A stretch of 64,000 bases of DNA, taken from assembly GCA_934695325.1 (NCBI GenBank), contig CAKUVD010000007.1, positions 1-64,000 of the forward strand, given 5' to 3'. The position numbers and the translations under genes are program-made. Numbering within the stretch: position 1 is the stretch's first letter; each line of letters starts with the position of its first letter. This DNA comes from an uncultured Bacteroidales bacterium (GTDB lineage: Bacteria; Bacteroidota; Bacteroidia; Bacteroidales; UBA932). Under the pieces are notes generated by a model, which saw only the letters and a program-made list of their open reading frames with translations, was not told the origin of the DNA and did not search any database. Of the stretch, positions 7,731 through 16,011 are shown piece after piece.

Positions 7731-9154
7731 AGTACTAGCTTATTTGGATTAGGTTTACTAGTGTCTTGGGCACGATATGAAATCGTTATATTATTCCCAG
7801 CAGACAGAGAGTCAACAACCCACATAAATGTAGGAAGTTGATAGTTTGGGGCGAAAGCAGTTGGAGACTTACGCCACATATAATTAGAGTTCCATATATT
7901 GACATGTAAGTATAATGTATCACCGACTGCCACACTAGCAGAATCAGGCATACTCAGAAGCTGTCCATTTACCCAGTGGAATATCGACATACCACAATTC
8001 ATACCAGCGTTTTGTTCACCACTACTGATACAATTTGAATAAAGATCATATAGACTCTTATATTTGATAATACAAGAATCTTGCTTCACCGGCAGAATAG
8101 AGTCATAACCATACCCTAGAGTTTCTTTTTTTTTAGAATAATTAACGCCACTAAATCCTAAATGGCACAAGAAAATCAGCAGGGCCAGCAGCAAAAGATT
8201 CAAAACTGGAATATATGCAATAATCTTCCTCCATCCTTCTACACTATCCAGGCATTTACGCCTGGCGCCCTCAATATCATCTCCGAGTTTAGAGATTCTG
8301 GAATCTAATTTATCCACAGCACGGTCAACATCCGCGTCAGACTGCGCCAGCTTCTTTTGTAAGTTCTGATTAACCTCTTTTAATGAGGTCACCTCGCTTT
8401 CGAGCTTTCTACCAGAGGCTATTGCATCTGAAAGATCTTCATCCTTTTGAGACAATGTTTTCTGCAACGATGCCAGCTGTTCGTGAAGTTTCCTATTCTC
8501 TGATGCGGCTGATACTATTCCGTCAAACGAAGCTATTATAGAATCTCTCGTTTTGAATGATTTTGATACAATGATCCTTGCAGACCTTCTCAATGCAGAA
8601 AAATATGTTTCCGAGTCACAATCTTCAGGATTATACTGCACTACGTCTTTCTTATCTGAAAAAGTCGGTAAAGCAATAGAGAAAGATTGGTCAACAGAGG
8701 CAAATGTTCCGGAGAACTGTTTCTCAAGACAAGTCAATACAGCAGATTCTATTTCCAAAAACTGCTTCTCATAAGAATTCAACCAATCAGACACATATCT
8801 ACCATCATCAGATAGCACTTTAGATTCTCCAACAATCTTACGTTCGTAAGTCTGACACAATAAATCGAACAAATCATAAGAGCGCTGACAATAGTCCCCT
8901 TGAAAAATCAAGCTCAGCACACAATAGCTCGAGCGGGAACTTGTATCTTTCACACTACCAACCAGACAATAAGAATATACGCTATATCGTATGCCCTTCC
9001 ATAAGCGGGTCTCTACCACCCATCCATGATCCGGAATATATTTTGCAGCAGAAAAGTAATCTTGCCCAATTCTATCTTCCAACCCATCAAATAATCCCCG
9101 GCTCCAGGAATCATAATTATTAGGTTTTCCGTGAAAAAACAATTCAGCTTTCAT
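7718..9154 (-). CDS. Coiled-coil single-pass protein adjacent to the GTPase
   Basis: The protein has 478 residues: an N-terminal globular domain (1 to about 200, beginning MKAELFFHGKPNNYDSWSRG), a long coiled coil (about 220-305), one membrane segment (about 311-334) and a C-terminal extracytoplasmic region of about 140 residues. The start recalls the N-terminal domains of GTPase-associated proteins in bacterial conflict systems, an impression only. It begins 4 bases after the GTPase stop, so the N-domain is likely to contact that GTPase in the cytosol while the C-terminal part lies in the periplasm near the retropepsin lipoprotein. The architecture parallels the protein at 5792-7171. Function unknown. 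Confidence 0.74.
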   Translation of the reverse strand: MKAELFFHGKPNNYDSWSRGLFDGLEDRIGQDYFSAAKYIPDHGWVVETRLWKGIRYSVYSYCLVGSVKDTSSRSSYCVLSLIFQGDYCQRSYDLFDLLCQTYERKIVGESKVLSDDGRYVSDWLNSYEKQFLEIESAVLTCLEKQFSGTFASVDQSFSIALPTFSDKKDVVQYNPEDCDSETYFSALRRSARIIVSKSFKTRDSIIASFDGIVSAASENRKLHEQLASLQKTLSQKDEDLSDAIASGRKLESEVTSLKEVNQNLQKKLAQSDADVDRAVDKLDSRISKLGDDIEGARRKCLDSVEGWRKIIAYIPVLNLLLLALLIFLCHLGFSGVNYSKKKETLGYGYDSILPVKQDSCIIKYKSLYDLYSNCISSGEQNAGMNCGMSIFHWVNGQLLSMPDSASVAVGDTLYLHVNIWNSNYMWRKSPTAFAPNYQLPTFMWVVDSLSAGNNITISYRAQDTSKPNPNKLVLCVK

Positions 9155-9158
9155 GCCT

Positions 9159-10037
9159 CTACCATTTTCTTATTACTTCATTCCACAGTGCTTCCGGATA
9201 TGAATTATCTGCAGCAATGTATGTCTTAAAAGACTTTCCATACTCATCTACCTGATCAGTGTATATTCCTGTGCAAAACGGCATGAAAACGAAATCATCA
9301 AGTTCCCAGAGTCCACCAAGAAGTCTTTTCTTAAATGAAGAGAACAATGCAGGATAATACAATTCGGCATCTTTTCGCGCCTGCTTCAGATTCGTCACGG
9401 TATTCCGATTACCGAAATTCGTCTTATCTATCTTATTATAGAGAAGAATCACTCTATCTCGCTGATGATTGATATTCGGATAAATTTCTGAAATCAATCT
9501 CTGAGCATACATATCCCGTTCCTCCTTATGATTTCTAAGAGAAAAACTTGAATCCAGATCCAGCAGGATGACATATGTTTTTCTATTCTGGCTGGACATT
9601 ATAGTATTAAGGTAATGAGGAATCTGTTTCTCAGGTTCCGCAGGATTAAAATAATCTTCACCAGGAGCTTCAAGAAGCTGCGAAATTTTATTTCCATTAT
9701 GGTCACTGACAGAAAGAAGGAGATAATTCAATGTACCATCCAAAGCGATATTCGTAGATAGCTTCTTTTTGAATAAAACACAGTCCCTCTGATACTCATC
9801 AGTTCCCACAAAAGTTGTATCTGGAGATATAATATATCCCTTATCCCTAAGATATTGAGCAAGACGCACCAATATCATACTTTTCCCACTAGTCGCGGGG
9901 CCGACAAAAACCACTATCGGCGACTCATTGTCATTCACCACAGGTGCAACAAACTTCAGTTCAGGTTTATCGCCCTCTTCAGTAAACACTGCTGAACTCT
10001 TCACGTCATCTGACGCATCAAAAAAATCTTTTGCCAT
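9159..10037 (-). CDS. P-loop GTPase of a conflict-system-like family
   Basis: This 292-residue protein has a Walker A/G1 loop GPATSGKS at residues 46-53, a G3-like EAPGED where DxxG is expected, a hydrophobic strand ending LLDLDSS, and a clear G4 motif N201-K-I-D204, so it should bind and hydrolyse GTP. There is no signal peptide or membrane segment; it is cytosolic. The N-terminal 40 residues are a low-complexity extension. The overall shape fits TRAFAC-type GTPases seen in multi-gene bacterial conflict or signalling systems rather than translation GTPases. It lies between the 4-TM protein (15 bases upstream) and the coiled-coil single-pass protein (4 bases downstream), arguing for a membrane-bound switch. 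The replaced G3 Asp (Glu in its place) may alter hydrolysis. Exact family name not certain. Confidence 0.82.
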   Translation of the reverse strand: MAKDFFDASDDVKSSAVFTEEGDKPELKFVAPVVNDNESPIVVFVGPATSGKSMILVRLAQYLRDKGYIISPDTTFVGTDEYQRDCVLFKKKLSTNIALDGTLNYLLLSVSDHNGNKISQLLEAPGEDYFNPAEPEKQIPHYLNTIMSSQNRKTYVILLDLDSSFSLRNHKEERDMYAQRLISEIYPNINHQRDRVILLYNKIDKTNFGNRNTVTNLKQARKDAELYYPALFSSFKKRLLGGLWELDDFVFMPFCTGIYTDQVDEYGKSFKTYIAADNSYPEALWNEVIRKW

Positions 10038-10052
10038 ATTTAAATAGTTGAA

Positions 10053-11135
10053 TTATTTACAAAATAGTCTAAACAGAAGGAATGCTATTATATCTATCAC
10101 AAGAGATATCAGTACCCACTGAAGCATATTCATATACCCTGGGAGTCTGCCATGGAAAATATCACTCCATACTGTGAAAGTATCGAACATGCGACTTGAA
10201 GGATATACTTTATAATCAGAGGATTTGCCTTCATACATACAAGACTTTTCCACAAAGTCATCAGGCATAAATCTGATAACCTTATCATTCTGTTCTGCCC
10301 GATAAGCGAAAAGAGCCTTGACAGAACCATCCTGTTTAACTACAGGCAAATGATTGTTCTCAAGATTTTCAATATTCCTCATAACTGTTTTTAATTTAAT
10401 GCTAGACTCTTTCTGGCGCTCATAAAATGCATCGATAACGCCATATTTCTTATTAAGAGCATTTAATGCCCTTCCCCGATATTTATCCTGCAGAACACGA
10501 ATTTGGTTACTCTGAGTCTGTCCATAATCTCCACGATCCGTGACATCATCATATAAACGATAATCATTGGAATCACCATAAATAGATTTGTCTTCTTCAA
10601 GGACAGTTTCAATGGATTTAAGAATCGAGATACAAGCATCGCCAAAACCGAAATGATTTGCAATAGTATTAGTAATTTCACGGTTAAAGGTTTCTAATGC
10701 ATTGTGCACTTGGGCATTCAAGATATTTTTTTTCTTAAAGCACTCATCATCTATACCATTATTGACATTAGTAGTATTCGCTGTTATATAATCTTTGCAT
10801 GCAGCCAGTTCTTTACTGACGACATCATAGCCATGTTTGTCTATAAAGAAATAATGGACATTGGTCGTGAAACTTACTCCCCAGAAAAGAATCAAGCCTA
10901 TCACATTAAGCACAAACTCTGTTTTCGTTGTTGGGGATGTCGTCTGCACAATCACATTGTTAAGACACCACCCAGCAAGCAGTGCAACAATAAATACCAT
11001 CACATATATCAGCCACATATATGTTCCCTGAAATAATGCGACTGACAATGATGTAGCCGTGAAATAAGCACTATAGCCAGCAAAAAGGACATAGCCAATG
11101 AATAGTGCAATCTTTGTAATAACCGTTTTTTTCAT
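10053..11135 (-). CDS. Four-TM membrane protein, first gene of the GTPase operon
   Basis: I do not recognise the 360-residue product. Three membrane segments lie in the first ~95 residues (about 8-26, 38-59 and 73-93) and a fourth at the C-terminus (about 338-358). The ~240-residue region between them is helical and charged, with clustered Asp, Asn and Lys and a possible coiled coil (QKESSIKLKTVMRNIENLEN). Which side this loop faces is unclear. As first gene of an operon continuing through the GTPase, it is a candidate membrane anchor or receptor for that GTPase. About 300 bases of structured leader, with a consensus promoter at its far end, precede it. Codon and base usage are AT-rich like the next genes. 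Confidence 0.74.
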   Translation of the reverse strand: MKKTVITKIALFIGYVLFAGYSAYFTATSLSVALFQGTYMWLIYVMVFIVALLAGWCLNNVIVQTTSPTTKTEFVLNVIGLILFWGVSFTTNVHYFFIDKHGYDVVSKELAACKDYITANTTNVNNGIDDECFKKKNILNAQVHNALETFNREITNTIANHFGFGDACISILKSIETVLEEDKSIYGDSNDYRLYDDVTDRGDYGQTQSNQIRVLQDKYRGRALNALNKKYGVIDAFYERQKESSIKLKTVMRNIENLENNHLPVVKQDGSVKALFAYRAEQNDKVIRFMPDDFVEKSCMYEGKSSDYKVYPSSRMFDTFTVWSDIFHGRLPGYMNMLQWVLISLVIDIIAFLLFRLFCK

Positions 11136-11173
11136 TTTATAATATTAATTGGTTGTTTATGCATATAAAGAAA

Positions 11174-11253
11174 GTGTGGAGCCCGTAGGGCATCCGCTCA
11201 ACTGAAGGCTCTGACAAAGCCCGAATAAAAGCAGATGTTACGGTACTCCACAC
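11174..11253 (+). ncRNA. Structured element, copy B
   Basis: An 80-base unit closed by GTGTGGAG (11174-11181) and CTCCACAC (11246-11253). The core at 11197-11218 is CTCAACTGAAGGCTCTGACA followed by AA, and downstream sits GAATAAAAGCAGATG. The same core and spacing recur in copies A and C with entirely different closing stems. It lies on the strand opposite to the flanking genes, 38 bases before the GTPase operon's first ATG. Confidence 0.5.
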
Positions 11254-11319
11254 CTATATGGACAATGACGGACGAGTGCAAATAATGCACCCTTCCGCAT
11301 ATTTTCATACACGTGAGCG

Positions 11320-11387
11320 AGTGTTCGCCGCATCCCTTTATTCTTTGGTAATTTGTCAGATTCTCAAGTTGAGGATTCGTCAACACT
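11320..11387 (-). ncRNA. Structured element, copy C
   Basis: On the minus strand this 68-base unit is closed by AGTGTT (11387-11382) and AACACT (11325-11320). It contains the core CTCAACTTGAGAATCTGACA at 11373-11354 and then GAATAAAGGGATG, matching copy B downstream of the core. It is sense with respect to the GTPase operon and lies about 185 bases upstream of its first ATG. Confidence 0.5.
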
Positions 11388-11399
11388 TTCTATATGTAG

Positions 11400-11431
11400 C
11401 GGGCCTAGCCGGCCCCTGCGGAAAATCCGCA
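11400..11431 (-). other. Two adjacent stable hairpins
   Basis: GGGCC-TAGCC-GGCCC (about 11401-11415) and TGCGGA-AAA-TCCGCA (11417-11431) lie side by side just downstream of the promoter at 11437-11467. The second would sit at the very 5' end of the transcript, where it could protect the RNA. Neither has a T-run in the minus direction, so they do not look like terminators. Confidence 0.5.
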
Positions 11432-11436
11432 TTGTC

Positions 11437-11467
11437 CAAATTTAGACATATTTATCCAGTTATCAAA
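11437..11467 (-). promoter_or_regulatory. Consensus Bacteroidota promoter for the GTPase operon
   Basis: On the minus strand TTTG (11467-11464), a 19-base spacer and TAAATTTG (11444-11437) match the Bacteroidota housekeeping consensus perfectly. A second TAAATTTG lies at 11471-11464. The predicted start near 11430 gives a leader of about 295 bases carrying the hairpins and element copies before the ATG at 11135. Confidence 0.78.
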
Positions 11468-11502
11468 TTTATATCTCCATTTTCCTGGCGGAAAGAATGA
11501 AA

Positions 11503-13296
11503 TCACTCCGTGGGCACCAGTTTCCTTTCCCCAGTCTTCACAAACTTCCCACCGTCGAAACGCAGCACATCATATCCGTCCAGAAGGTTCTGCCCATCCG
11601 TCTGCGGGACATAAAGTTCACATACGGAAGCATCATAATGGAACAGCCAGTCGAAGCCGCAGCTATCACTCATATCATTCCATTGCAGAATGTCGTAATC
11701 CACATATAGCTTCATCCGCTCATCCTCCGGACGCCATTTACCATCAAGCAGATCCACCTCAGTGACGCCATTCTCAGTCAGTCTGAATGCTGTCACGCAT
11801 TTCGCCGCCTCTATCGATGAAGCACGGCCATAACATACTGCAAAATAATAGCAGTCCCCATCATTTTTCCTTACGCAATGGATATCCTGCACAAATACAT
11901 CCGAGAGAAACGGCGCATTTACCTTGACACATTTTCCAGACGGCCTTTTCAGATACATCTCGCTTCTGAAATTCGGACTTGTTCCTCCGGTACCAGTATC
12001 CCAAGTCTCTACTTTCACCACCCCATCTTCAGAACATACTATAGAGACATCATCCTCCTGGCTTTCATAATGTTTATAATCATCACCTGCAATCACTTCA
12101 GACAGACCGGCAGACACATTCCGTGCAATCCCGGACACCTGTTCATTACCAGAAGCCGGAAAATCCTTAAACAGGACGCAAGCTATGGAGTATTCAGGAA
12201 AATTCACCGGAAAAATTCCCGCGAAGGTCTCAGCAGCATATTTTTCCTCATTCCCGTTATTATGAACAATACTCCAGGATACGGACTCCCGCCCGACAAG
12301 ACCGGCGCCTCCCGCAGAATCAAGTGCGTCAATGATGATGTCTGTATCAATGTCATCTGAAAAATCGCCGTAGCCGCAGTGATTCTCGTCACCGACAAGA
12401 TGTGGCGCTATTATCCTTCCTGCCGCCAAAGAAGAATAAAATGCAGCCACATAGACAGGTGCCATAAACATATCCCTGCCCTGCACAAGATGCCTTACAG
12501 TCGAAGAGCTCCAGCTGGCTGATGCAGGTGAGCATATATCTATACTCTGGACCTTTATGCCAAACCCATTATAATAATCCGGAAGGAAAAACGACTTTAG
12601 AGATCGGACATAATGGTCAGGAACCATCTCATATACCTTCGGCAGTTTCCCGGAAGCAATGGCGCCGGAAAGCTCCGCATAGGAATATGCCATTCCATCA
12701 TCAAGTGCTACCATCCACGATGCCGGAGATAGGACTTCACCTGGTTCATAACCTTCCTTGACCGCATAGTTATAACACTCCGACAGTTCTCCCTCAAGGT
12801 TTCTGCCGAGGTTCACGATAACCGGAATTTCACCTGTAATGACATTCTGGACAACGAGACAGGCATATTTCAGATGTTCCATTCCGTCAAAGGCTTTCCT
12901 CAACAACGAATCAGCATCTGCCTGCAATTTTATATCGATTGTCGTTTTCAGCGTATGTCCGGAAAACAGTTCATCTCTGCAGCTCCATACAAGACCGTCC
13001 CCGTCATTCACTATCAGTGCAGGATCATAATGTCCCAGAGTCCGATATGCAAGGTCTCCATAATGATGTATATTCTCGACAGAACGGTGTTTGTTTGTGC
13101 CTTTGTATGGCGCGAATGACACGAGGACATTGCCGTTACGGTCCAGAATACGAGCATCATAAATCGCCTCCTGCGCCAGTCCGCAGCGGACAGCGATACT
13201 GTGTAATACCGCACCGACATGCGGGATGCAGCAGCATCCGCAGAGCAGCGCAATCCCGGCAAGAATACATAACAAAAGTTTCTTTTTCTGTTTCAT
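11503..13296 (-). CDS. Degenerate PBP2/FtsI-like homologue with extra C-terminal domain (pseudo-PBP B)
   Basis: The 597-residue protein begins with a membrane anchor or lipoprotein-type signal (hydrophobic 7-22 with a CGCCC cluster), then a PBP landmark ILDRNGNVLVSFAP. Its transpeptidase-like domain includes TIDIKLQADADSLLRK, TGEIPVIVNLGRN, YNYAVKEGYEPG and VAAFYSSLAAGRIIAPHL. The active-site SxxK reads E187-V-L-S190, so the nucleophile and the base are both lost, and no KTG precedes TFAGIFP. About 165 residues after the PBP-like domain form a beta-rich region unique to this copy. It is homologous to the product at 2558-4006 but degenerated differently at the same site, suggesting selected non-catalytic use. 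Structured element A sits directly upstream of its start. Confidence 0.83.
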   Translation of the reverse strand: MKQKKKLLLCILAGIALLCGCCCIPHVGAVLHSIAVRCGLAQEAIYDARILDRNGNVLVSFAPYKGTNKHRSVENIHHYGDLAYRTLGHYDPALIVNDGDGLVWSCRDELFSGHTLKTTIDIKLQADADSLLRKAFDGMEHLKYACLVVQNVITGEIPVIVNLGRNLEGELSECYNYAVKEGYEPGEVLSPASWMVALDDGMAYSYAELSGAIASGKLPKVYEMVPDHYVRSLKSFFLPDYYNGFGIKVQSIDICSPASASWSSSTVRHLVQGRDMFMAPVYVAAFYSSLAAGRIIAPHLVGDENHCGYGDFSDDIDTDIIIDALDSAGGAGLVGRESVSWSIVHNNGNEEKYAAETFAGIFPVNFPEYSIACVLFKDFPASGNEQVSGIARNVSAGLSEVIAGDDYKHYESQEDDVSIVCSEDGVVKVETWDTGTGGTSPNFRSEMYLKRPSGKCVKVNAPFLSDVFVQDIHCVRKNDGDCYYFAVCYGRASSIEAAKCVTAFRLTENGVTEVDLLDGKWRPEDERMKLYVDYDILQWNDMSDSCGFDWLFHYDASVCELYVPQTDGQNLLDGYDVLRFDGGKFVKTGERKLVPTE

Positions 13297-13315
13297 AGTT
13301 TTTTTTGAATAAAAA

Positions 13316-13398
13316 GGAGCATCAAGCCAGACATCTCTTTCATCCCAGAGAAAAACTTGTCAGATTTTCAGTTGAGAGACAGCCAGTCCCGATGCTCC
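13316..13398 (-). ncRNA. Structured element, copy A; also terminator-like
   Basis: On the minus strand the unit is closed by GGAGCATC (13398-13391) and GATGCTCC (13323-13316), has the core CTCAACTGAAAATCTGACAA at 13376-13357 and GATGAAAGAGATG downstream, and is followed at once by TTTTT. It starts 36 bases after the CHAT stop and ends 19 bases before the pseudo-PBP B start. It may therefore terminate the protease operon, regulate the PBP gene, or do both. Confidence 0.55.
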
Positions 13399-13434
13399 AT
13401 ATTCATAGGACCTATCTATATCAGTATAAACTCA

Positions 13435-16011
13435 TTATCTCAGCATAACATACCCCGCCCAATAGAACGGCTCAGGATAACGAGCCTTGACGCAAGCCCG
13501 TGCCTCCTTGAACGCCTTGACAGAATCTCCTCCGGAAACGATCAGACGTTTATAGAACTCGGACATAAACATCTCAGACGCCACATCGCTCGCTTCCCAC
13601 AACGACATCACTATAGTTCCGGCTCCAGCTTTCTTGAACGCCCTCTGAAGTCCATAGATTCCTTCCACAGATGTCTTCCCACGCCCGGAATAGCAGGCAG
13701 ACAAGCAGACAAGGGCGGCATTGTCCAGATTCATTCCGGAAATTTTATCAGACGACAGCAGTTCATCTCCATACATCACCAGGCCGGAGAGATCCATCGG
13801 CGATGTACGCCCGACAAGTACAGCAGGCTTCGTCTCGTCCGATGCTTCGTAATAGAACCCGTGCGACGCTACGTGAATCACCTCCGGAGCACGCCCGTCC
13901 AGAGCGAGAAAATTCGCAGCCGTCCCTTCCGCATCGGAAAACACTTTTACGGAAGACTTGCGGCCAAGAGCCCGGCAGACATCTTTCACCTCACGTCCTG
14001 CAGCATCAATGTCACTGTACATTCCACCGAAAATGGCAGCCGATGGGCGTTTCGGCATTCTCTTCTCTCCAGCTACAATTTCCCGTGCAGAGCTGAGCCT
14101 CAGCACATTGATCTTCTCGGACAGCATCGTTCCGCCGCAGTCAAACGACTCGAACGGCAAAGCATTGAAACGTCCGGACGGAACGACATACAGAGTCTCC
14201 CCGGCAGAGACGTAAGACATAATCTCGTGAAGCAGCCTGCCTGCGACAGATGCAAGATGACCTTCGCAGAGACGACTGACATCACCGCCGGCTGCATCCG
14301 CCAACGAATCCAACGCCGTCTCCGTACAGATATCCACGATTTCAGGCGCCGTCCAGCCTTTCCTGATGACAAAAGCCTGATAATGACGGACATTGTCCAC
14401 TACACCGACATAATCGATCATATCGGCCAGAATCTCATTGTCCTTCAGCGCATTCGACACAGTGCTGAAATCCACTGCCGCGATGCCGGAGAATGCCGAC
14501 ATCCCTGTCAATGCAGAAAGCTTCACATCCGCCGAATGAAGCTGCCGGTAAGTCTCGGCGATCTGCGCCGTGTCAGCAGATGACGCCTCCAGACCTGCAA
14601 GCTGACAGTGCAGGGCGATGACCTTATAATATGCGGACTTGACCTCCGGGGCATCTGAACTGAACACCTTTTCGGCGACGGAGCGTTCAGAAGCAAGCAG
14701 CAGTCCCTTTGTCATAAGATGAGCGTCATACGCCTTTACCGCTATCGGAGCGCATCTGCTTCCAGACACAGTGGCGAACTCCGTCAGAGATGCCGCCACA
14801 TCCTGCATATCGGAAAGATACCCAGGCCTCTCATCCGAAGTCAGATATGGCATCCTGGCCTTTATCCTGGAGATCATCGCCCCGGCCACATCAGAATACA
14901 GCATCTCCGCTTCGGAATAATGCCCGGCCAGCATTTCAGCCTCGGCATACAGCCTCAACCCCTTGAACCCATACCTGGACTCTCTGCCATACAGTCTGCA
15001 CCGACAATCAGAATACTTGGCATACATCTCTGCGGACTCCTCAAGCTTCCCTGCCAGACGCAGCGCCTTTCCCATCTGAGCCAATATCTGAACACGCTCC
15101 GGATTTTCCTGAGGCATCTTGACAGACAGACACGAGTCAGCCCTGGAAAGATATGACAATGCCCTTTCAGGGGCGCCGTGCAAGAGTTCCAGTGCCCCGG
15201 AATACTGCGCAAGACGGCCTTCCGTCATCACATCCGTAGCCGAAATCTCAAGCAGAGAATCCGCATAGGCTCGCGCCTGCTCAGGGTGCCCGGCATTGTA
15301 TAGGCAATGAGCGACAAGGTAACAGTCAAGCCCAGGAGGAACATCCAGCCCTTTGCTCAGCCTCAACGCTTTCAACGCATACTCCAATGCTTTCTCACGA
15401 CGTCCGGCAGGATTCGACATCAGATAAAGCTGTCCATATATGTCGTATTCAAGTTCTTTATCCTGAATCTTGTCAGCCAGTTCCACCGCCTTGAGATACA
15501 GAGCCTCCGCCCTGTCCAACTGCCCTGACGCACTTGCATCTTCCGCCATATCGAAATAAGACGCCAGGATGACTGAAGGATTGTCCGACGACTCAGATAA
15601 GGAGCGTATTTTCTCCCTCTCCTCCAGCACAATGCTCTGGATATCATACTTCCTGGCCCAGTATTTCTTCCTGCATAGAATATCCAGCCGTTCCTCTTCC
15701 ATCTGAGGAGGGAGCACAGACTCGGCGATATCCAGACAAAACATCACGGAGTCTATGTCCGCCCTCAGCTCATAGACATCCGCCACCAGCGCCATAGCAC
15801 CGCTCGTTCCCTCATAGTCCTCTTCATCAAGAAAATACGCATACGCCTCCTTTCCAAGCCGTATCGCATCTTCATACCTGTCCTCAGACACGGCCTTGTC
15901 TGCCATGGAATAATACATTTTTCCCATGCTCAGGCTATCAGGCCGCTCCTGTCCAGCACAGCAGGCGATACCATATAGAATCAGAGATATTGTCAGAATA
16001 ATTCTTTTCAT
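13435..16011 (-). CDS. Exported TPR-CHAT protease
   Basis: The 858-residue protein has an N-terminal signal peptide (about 1-20, cleavage near CCAGQE). A long stretch of TPR-like helical repeats (about 25-480; for example ALRLSKGLDVPPGLDCYLVA, LAQMGKALRLAGKLEESAEM) is followed by a CHAT domain. The catalytic dyad is visible as His717 in HVASHGF and Cys773 in CLSACYSG, followed by the usual GLQRAF..GAGTIVMSLWEASD and C-terminal YWAGY. CHAT is a caspase-fold cysteine protease; TPRs usually bind partners or sense signals. Export to the periplasm is unusual for CHAT proteins. Its ATG overlaps the preceding stop (ATGA), coupling it to the single-pass protein, sigma factor and caspase. Confidence 0.92.
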   Translation of the reverse strand: MKRIILTISLILYGIACCAGQERPDSLSMGKMYYSMADKAVSEDRYEDAIRLGKEAYAYFLDEEDYEGTSGAMALVADVYELRADIDSVMFCLDIAESVLPPQMEEERLDILCRKKYWARKYDIQSIVLEEREKIRSLSESSDNPSVILASYFDMAEDASASGQLDRAEALYLKAVELADKIQDKELEYDIYGQLYLMSNPAGRREKALEYALKALRLSKGLDVPPGLDCYLVAHCLYNAGHPEQARAYADSLLEISATDVMTEGRLAQYSGALELLHGAPERALSYLSRADSCLSVKMPQENPERVQILAQMGKALRLAGKLEESAEMYAKYSDCRCRLYGRESRYGFKGLRLYAEAEMLAGHYSEAEMLYSDVAGAMISRIKARMPYLTSDERPGYLSDMQDVAASLTEFATVSGSRCAPIAVKAYDAHLMTKGLLLASERSVAEKVFSSDAPEVKSAYYKVIALHCQLAGLEASSADTAQIAETYRQLHSADVKLSALTGMSAFSGIAAVDFSTVSNALKDNEILADMIDYVGVVDNVRHYQAFVIRKGWTAPEIVDICTETALDSLADAAGGDVSRLCEGHLASVAGRLLHEIMSYVSAGETLYVVPSGRFNALPFESFDCGGTMLSEKINVLRLSSAREIVAGEKRMPKRPSAAIFGGMYSDIDAAGREVKDVCRALGRKSSVKVFSDAEGTAANFLALDGRAPEVIHVASHGFYYEASDETKPAVLVGRTSPMDLSGLVMYGDELLSSDKISGMNLDNAALVCLSACYSGRGKTSVEGIYGLQRAFKKAGAGTIVMSLWEASDVASEMFMSEFYKRLIVSGGDSVKAFKEARACVKARYPEPFYWAGYVMLR

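Larger units (their letters stand above)
11136..11502. other. Structured 367-base intergenic region
   Basis: No protein gene is supported here. Read on the minus strand, the gap between pseudo-PBP B and the GTPase operon contains a consensus promoter, two small perfect hairpins, one sense and one antisense copy of a repeated structured element, and between them a hairpin GTGCA-AATAA-TGCAC at 11276-11290. The outer parts also form an imperfect inverted repeat (CATATA..AGAAAGTGT near 11162 and near 11395). It most likely acts as a long regulatory leader or encodes a small RNA. Confidence 0.7.

Noticed and set aside
13357..14583. 408-residue frame on the plus strand opposite the CHAT gene
   Set aside because: It mirrors the codon structure of a clear protease gene, is rich in Arg, His and Ser without any domain, and would overlap structured element A.
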